Assembly (NCBI RefSeq): GCF_018812025.1
Contig: NC_063066.1
Span: 3,554,692 to 3,618,691, forward strand
Reading direction: 5' to 3'
Length of the DNA: 64,000 bases
Origin: Megalobrama amblycephala
Taxonomy: Eukaryota; Chordata; Actinopteri; Cypriniformes; Xenocyprididae
Below, piece by piece: positions 60,595 through 64,000 of the stretch. The notes under the pieces are model-generated. The model had not been told where the DNA came from. It searched no databases and worked only from the letters and a program-made list of their open reading frames with translations. The stretch's first letter is position 1, and every line of letters begins with the position of its first letter. The translations under genes were made by a program, and so were the position numbers.

Positions 60595-60992
60595 GTGAGT
60601 GTTTCTTTACAGATTTTGCTTCTGTGTCAAAACCTAAAAAGCTGCCTACCTAGACAGCATTTTTGGGCATTTTTCCATCATTATCAGTAGAGGAATAGGA
60701 TTTTACACAAATTATGATATCTCACTGATCACAGCTCATCATGATCACCTCTGCTGTAATAAGACCCGATTGGCCCGCAGGTGGCGGCTGCAGATTTGCA
60801 TTTCTCTGATGCACAAACCCTGAAGTGATTTCACTGATTTCGCCGTTTAAAGCAAATATACATGAGCATTGACTAGCACAGCTCATTTTAGACACATTTC
60901 ACACATCTCTTTGTGTGATTCTTACTATAATATGCCACAATTCACATTTAGAAAGATGGCACTATATGTGTGAGGATTCAGTAATGCAATAA

Positions 60993-61799
60993 ACACTACC
61001 GGTCGAAAGTTTGGGCTTTTTAATGTTTTTAAAATGTTTTAAAAGTCACAGATGCATCAAAAACAGTGATATTGTGAAATATTATTGCAACTTAAAATGT
61101 TTTCTATTTGAATATATTTTAAAATGTAATTTATTCCTGTGATCATCATTACTCCAGTCTTCAGTGTCACATGGTCCTTATAATTATTCTAATTTGCTGC
61201 TCAAGAAACATTTCTTGTTATTATTAAAGGGTTCGTTCACCCAAAAATGAATATTCTGTCATTAATTACTTACGCTCATGTCGTTATGCTCATCTACAGA
61301 ACACAAATTAAGATATTTTTGATGAAATCCGATGGCTCAGTGAGGCTTTCAATGCCCAGAAAGCTACTAAAGACATATTTAAAACAGTCATGTGACTACA
61401 GTGGTTCAACCTTAATGTTATGAAGCGACGAGAATACTTTTTGTGCGTCAAAAAAACAAAATAACGACTTTATTCAACAATATCTAGTGATGGACGATTT
61501 CAAAACACTGCTTTATGAAGCTTTACGAGTCTTTTGTTTCGAATCAGTGGTTCGGAGCGCGTATCAAACTGCCAAAGTCACGCCCCCCAGTGGTGAACCA
61601 TTGAAATTTTAAAACGTTTTGAAACACTTAGGACGTAACGAAGCCTCGTTTACTGAAATCACATGACTTTGGCAGTTTGATACACGCTCTGAACCACTGA
61701 TTCAAAACAAAAGATTCGTAAAGCTTCATGAAGCAGTGTTTTGAAATCGCCCATTTTTTAAAGCCCAAAATTTGACCCTAACTTTTGAATAGTAGTGTA
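60993..61799 (+). repeat. Family A copy with nested family C / fold-back insert
   Basis: Starts acactaccggtcgaaagtt and ends acttttgaatagtagtgt, its inverse. A family-C insert begins at 61228 (gttcgttcacccaaaaatg). At 61492-61752 there is a fold-back: gatttcaaaacactgctt...gcagtttg is mirrored by the inverse strand. Confidence 0.75.
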
Positions 61800-63579
61800 T
61801 GTCCAACAAATTCAAACATTAAATAAAGTTAAAATTGGTTTTGTTGATTGCACTTCATGCACTTTTACTGATCTGATTTATCAAAATGATTCCATTTACA
61901 CTTGGCCACATAAAAAACGGATATAAGTATATATATATATGGAGTTCACCTCACCGAAAGCAACAAACATGAGCTGCATTTTATTGATCATCAGCTAATT
62001 TCAGAATCAAAGACCGCAATAGGAGAGAGCGCAGCAACAGCACTGGTGAGATCATTTAGTCTAATTACTATTAATGAAGATAATTTCATTTTTAATGCAT
62101 CTGTGACTTCATTACTATTCAGTTTGCGCTCGGCTTGCTTAAGATATACTCTGCTGCTCATCTGCGGTGATGCAGTATGTGACTATAACATTTTATTTAG
62201 CCTATAACACGTTTATTTTTAGCATTTTTGAGAGGAGTAAGATTTGCATATGTGGTTTAACAACCAGATGCATTTAGACCTGTTCAGTTTTGACTTGAAT
62301 GCATCCCAGACCACCTCCTGAAGTGGTTTTGATTTAAATCTCAAATGCATTTCGGAGAGCATCTACACCTGGTCTTTTCACGATCGGATAGCTATCCCAT
62401 CAGAGAAAATGCATGCAATGACCTGGCCCTAATTTTTTGAAATTCTTAACAGATCGTTAGAGCTGCTGCTGCTCTGCTCACGTCAAGTAAAAGCTGCTTT
62501 TCCGAAGAGCTCTGAAGTGCCGTTGCCTGTTGTGTGACGTCGCAGTAGTTTCATCTATACTATCAGACACAAAAGGAAGCATTCAGTAAATGGCTGCTGT
62601 CAGCTACTGCATGATTACACTTCACTTCCTGCCATCATAGTAGTACGCCCAACGCAGCAGTGCTTTGTTCTTGATTGATCCAATGCCCAGAGAAATGGAG
62701 CTACTACTCACACATATAGTTTCCTTGATGCATGAGCAGGCGTAATGTTCAGTCTGCGTTTGATTCAAGTATAAGGGGGGTTGAACTTAGAACAAATCCA
62801 GTAGAGATTTAATATTTCATTAACATGAAACTGTGGTATAAGAGATGGATACAGACTTGTTAAAAGGTCACAGCACAGAAAACCTTGCCTTGAAAATGAT
62901 TAATTTTCAAAAGAAAAGAAGTTAGTGTAGGTGAATATCATGCATATGCATTCGTCGATGAAAGCTGAATTAAATGTACCTGTTTGCTGTGTATTTACTG
63001 TACAAGCAGATATTCAGATATTCACTTAGAAAGCTTTTGAATGTAATGGCAAAGGTTGTTTTACTGTCTCTGAGAAAACTCGTGACCTCAAATCCAGGGC
63101 AAGTGAATTTTACGCTCTGCCATCAGTTACTTTTCAATGTCTCGGTTTGATAGTGTACATGCTTTGATCTGAGATCAGTGTGGACCGAAGGTAAGTTCTC
63201 CTCAGGTCTCTACCACTTTGAGCTGAATGCAGAAGAAGGTAGAGTATGTGAACTTCATGAGTGCACAGCTACAGACATGTGTAGAAGAGTCTGTGATTTT
63301 GTTTAGCTGCTTAGTCTCTGGACAGCACACCTGATGACCCTTCATAGATTAAAAGTAAGTAACCCCAAATGGTCACTAGATTGTCATTGACTAATTGCTT
63401 AAATAACACTGACTGGAGTTTGTAGAATTGCATACACTTCTGATGACATGCCACTCAACAACAACACGTGCACATAGGCTTTTAACTGGTGCATAACACT
63501 GTCTGTGAAGTCTGTATGTTGCATTATAGAGGCATTCACAATTCCTTATAATGCACTGGGAGCGTGCACTTTAGTACAT

Positions 63580-63760
63580 ATTCATTATTAACTATGACTT
63601 TTCCCCCTAGTAAGGTAGTTGTTAAGTTTAGGTATTGGGTAGGATTAAGAATGTAGAATATGATCATGCAGAATAAGGCATTAATATGTGCTTTATAAGG
63701 ACTAATAAACAGCCAATATTCTAGTAATATGCATGCTAATAAGCAACTAAAAGTGTTACC
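63580..63760. repeat. Dispersed repeat family B, inverse copy
   Basis: tgatcatgcagaataaggca, atatgtgctttataagg and gcatgctaataagcaacta are the inverse of the copy at 10882-11096. Confidence 0.8.
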
Positions 63761-63764
63761 TTTT

Positions 63765-64000
63765 TTTTCCTCAAATACTTTTATTCAGCAAGGACACATT
63801 AAATTGATAAAGTGACAGTAAAGACATTTATGATGTTACAAAAGATTTCTGTTTCAAATAAATGCAGTTTCTATTCATCTGAATCACAGTTTCCACATAA
63901 ATATTAAGCAGCACGACTGTTTTAACATTGATAATAATCAGCATATTAGAATGATTTCTGAAGGATCATGTGACACTGAAGACTGGAGTAAATTCAGCTT
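63765..64000 (-). repeat. Family A copy, truncated by window end
   Basis: tttattcagcaaggacacatt, gtgacagtaaagacatttat, ctgaaggatcatgtgacact and gaagactggagtaaattcag are the inverse of the 29.5-kb copy. It runs off the window. Confidence 0.85.

Larger units (their letters stand above)
60595..64000 (+). other. enox2: Start of ENOX2 intron after exon E
   Basis: Begins gtgagt and runs off the window. It includes a family-A repeat copy with nested fold-back (60993-61799), a family-B copy in inverse orientation (about 63580-63760) and a further family-A copy cut by the window end. 61.8-63.55 kb holds no recognisable exon; text near 61.89 and 62.35 kb (cacttggcc..., cacctggtc...) may be the ends of another old transposon. 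Confidence 0.75.

Overview
The window is vertebrate nuclear DNA, most likely from a cyprinid-type teleost. It carries the 5'/middle part of one protein-coding gene on the + strand, an orthologue of ENOX2 (ecto-NOX disulfide-thiol exchanger 2). Five coding exons (10728-10859, 33713-33868, 52909-53115, 58904-59137, 60382-60594) join in one frame into 314 codons. They cover the methionine-rich N-terminal region, a CxxC motif, the RNA-recognition-motif (RRM) fold, an Arg/Glu-rich linker and the start of the helical region. The true start codon and the C-terminal exons lie outside the window or were not recognised. Every exon is bounded by phase-1 introns with GT/AG ends, and every exon length is a multiple of three. 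I see no other functional protein gene and no functional RNA gene.

More than 95% of the window is intron or upstream sequence, packed with DNA transposons, many nested. Several could be delimited to the base by terminal inverted repeats (TIRs) plus target-site duplications (TSDs). hAT-like elements with 8-bp TSDs lie at 21141-23217, 25974-27078, 47814-48353 and 53184-55030. TTAA-target elements lie at 11657-13283 (with 11789-12441 nested), 27253-28334, 43811-44395, 47138-48531 and 50311-52819. PIF/Harbinger-like elements with 3-bp TSDs lie at 1985-3425, 8009-9497, 41824-42355 and 51202-51597. TA-flanked Tc1/mariner-type elements lie at 2249-2755 and 36216-36754. Two broken transposase genes are readable: a Harbinger/ALP1-like fragment near 8.35-8.47 kb and a Tc1 relic on the minus strand near 28.7-29.28 kb. 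A tRNA-derived SINE lies at 26.1-26.3 kb. This dominance of DNA transposons, the tetranucleotide microsatellites and the abundant families with 'gttcacccaaaaatga' or 'tttgatcaaataaatgca' motifs are what point to a cyprinid-like fish.

Layout: 1-10.7 kb, sequence upstream of the first visible exon (intron or 5' region). 10.9-33.7 kb, a 22.9-kb intron with nested TTAA, hAT and Tc1 elements and an 830-bp AT-rich minisatellite. 33.9-52.9 kb, a 19-kb intron that ends in a 2.5-kb near-perfect palindrome finishing 85 bases before the RRM exon. 53.1-58.9 kb, an intron that opens with a TAGA microsatellite split by a hAT element and closes with a 2.6-kb almost pure pyrimidine satellite running into the next acceptor. 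59.1-60.4 kb, a short intron. 60.6-64 kb, the start of the next intron.

The most notable features are structural: the palindrome and the pyrimidine satellite each abut a constitutive-looking exon, and a transposon carries several close matches to the CTCF consensus. I found no clearly new multi-gene system. Family names for repeats rest on ends and TSDs, not on a library search.
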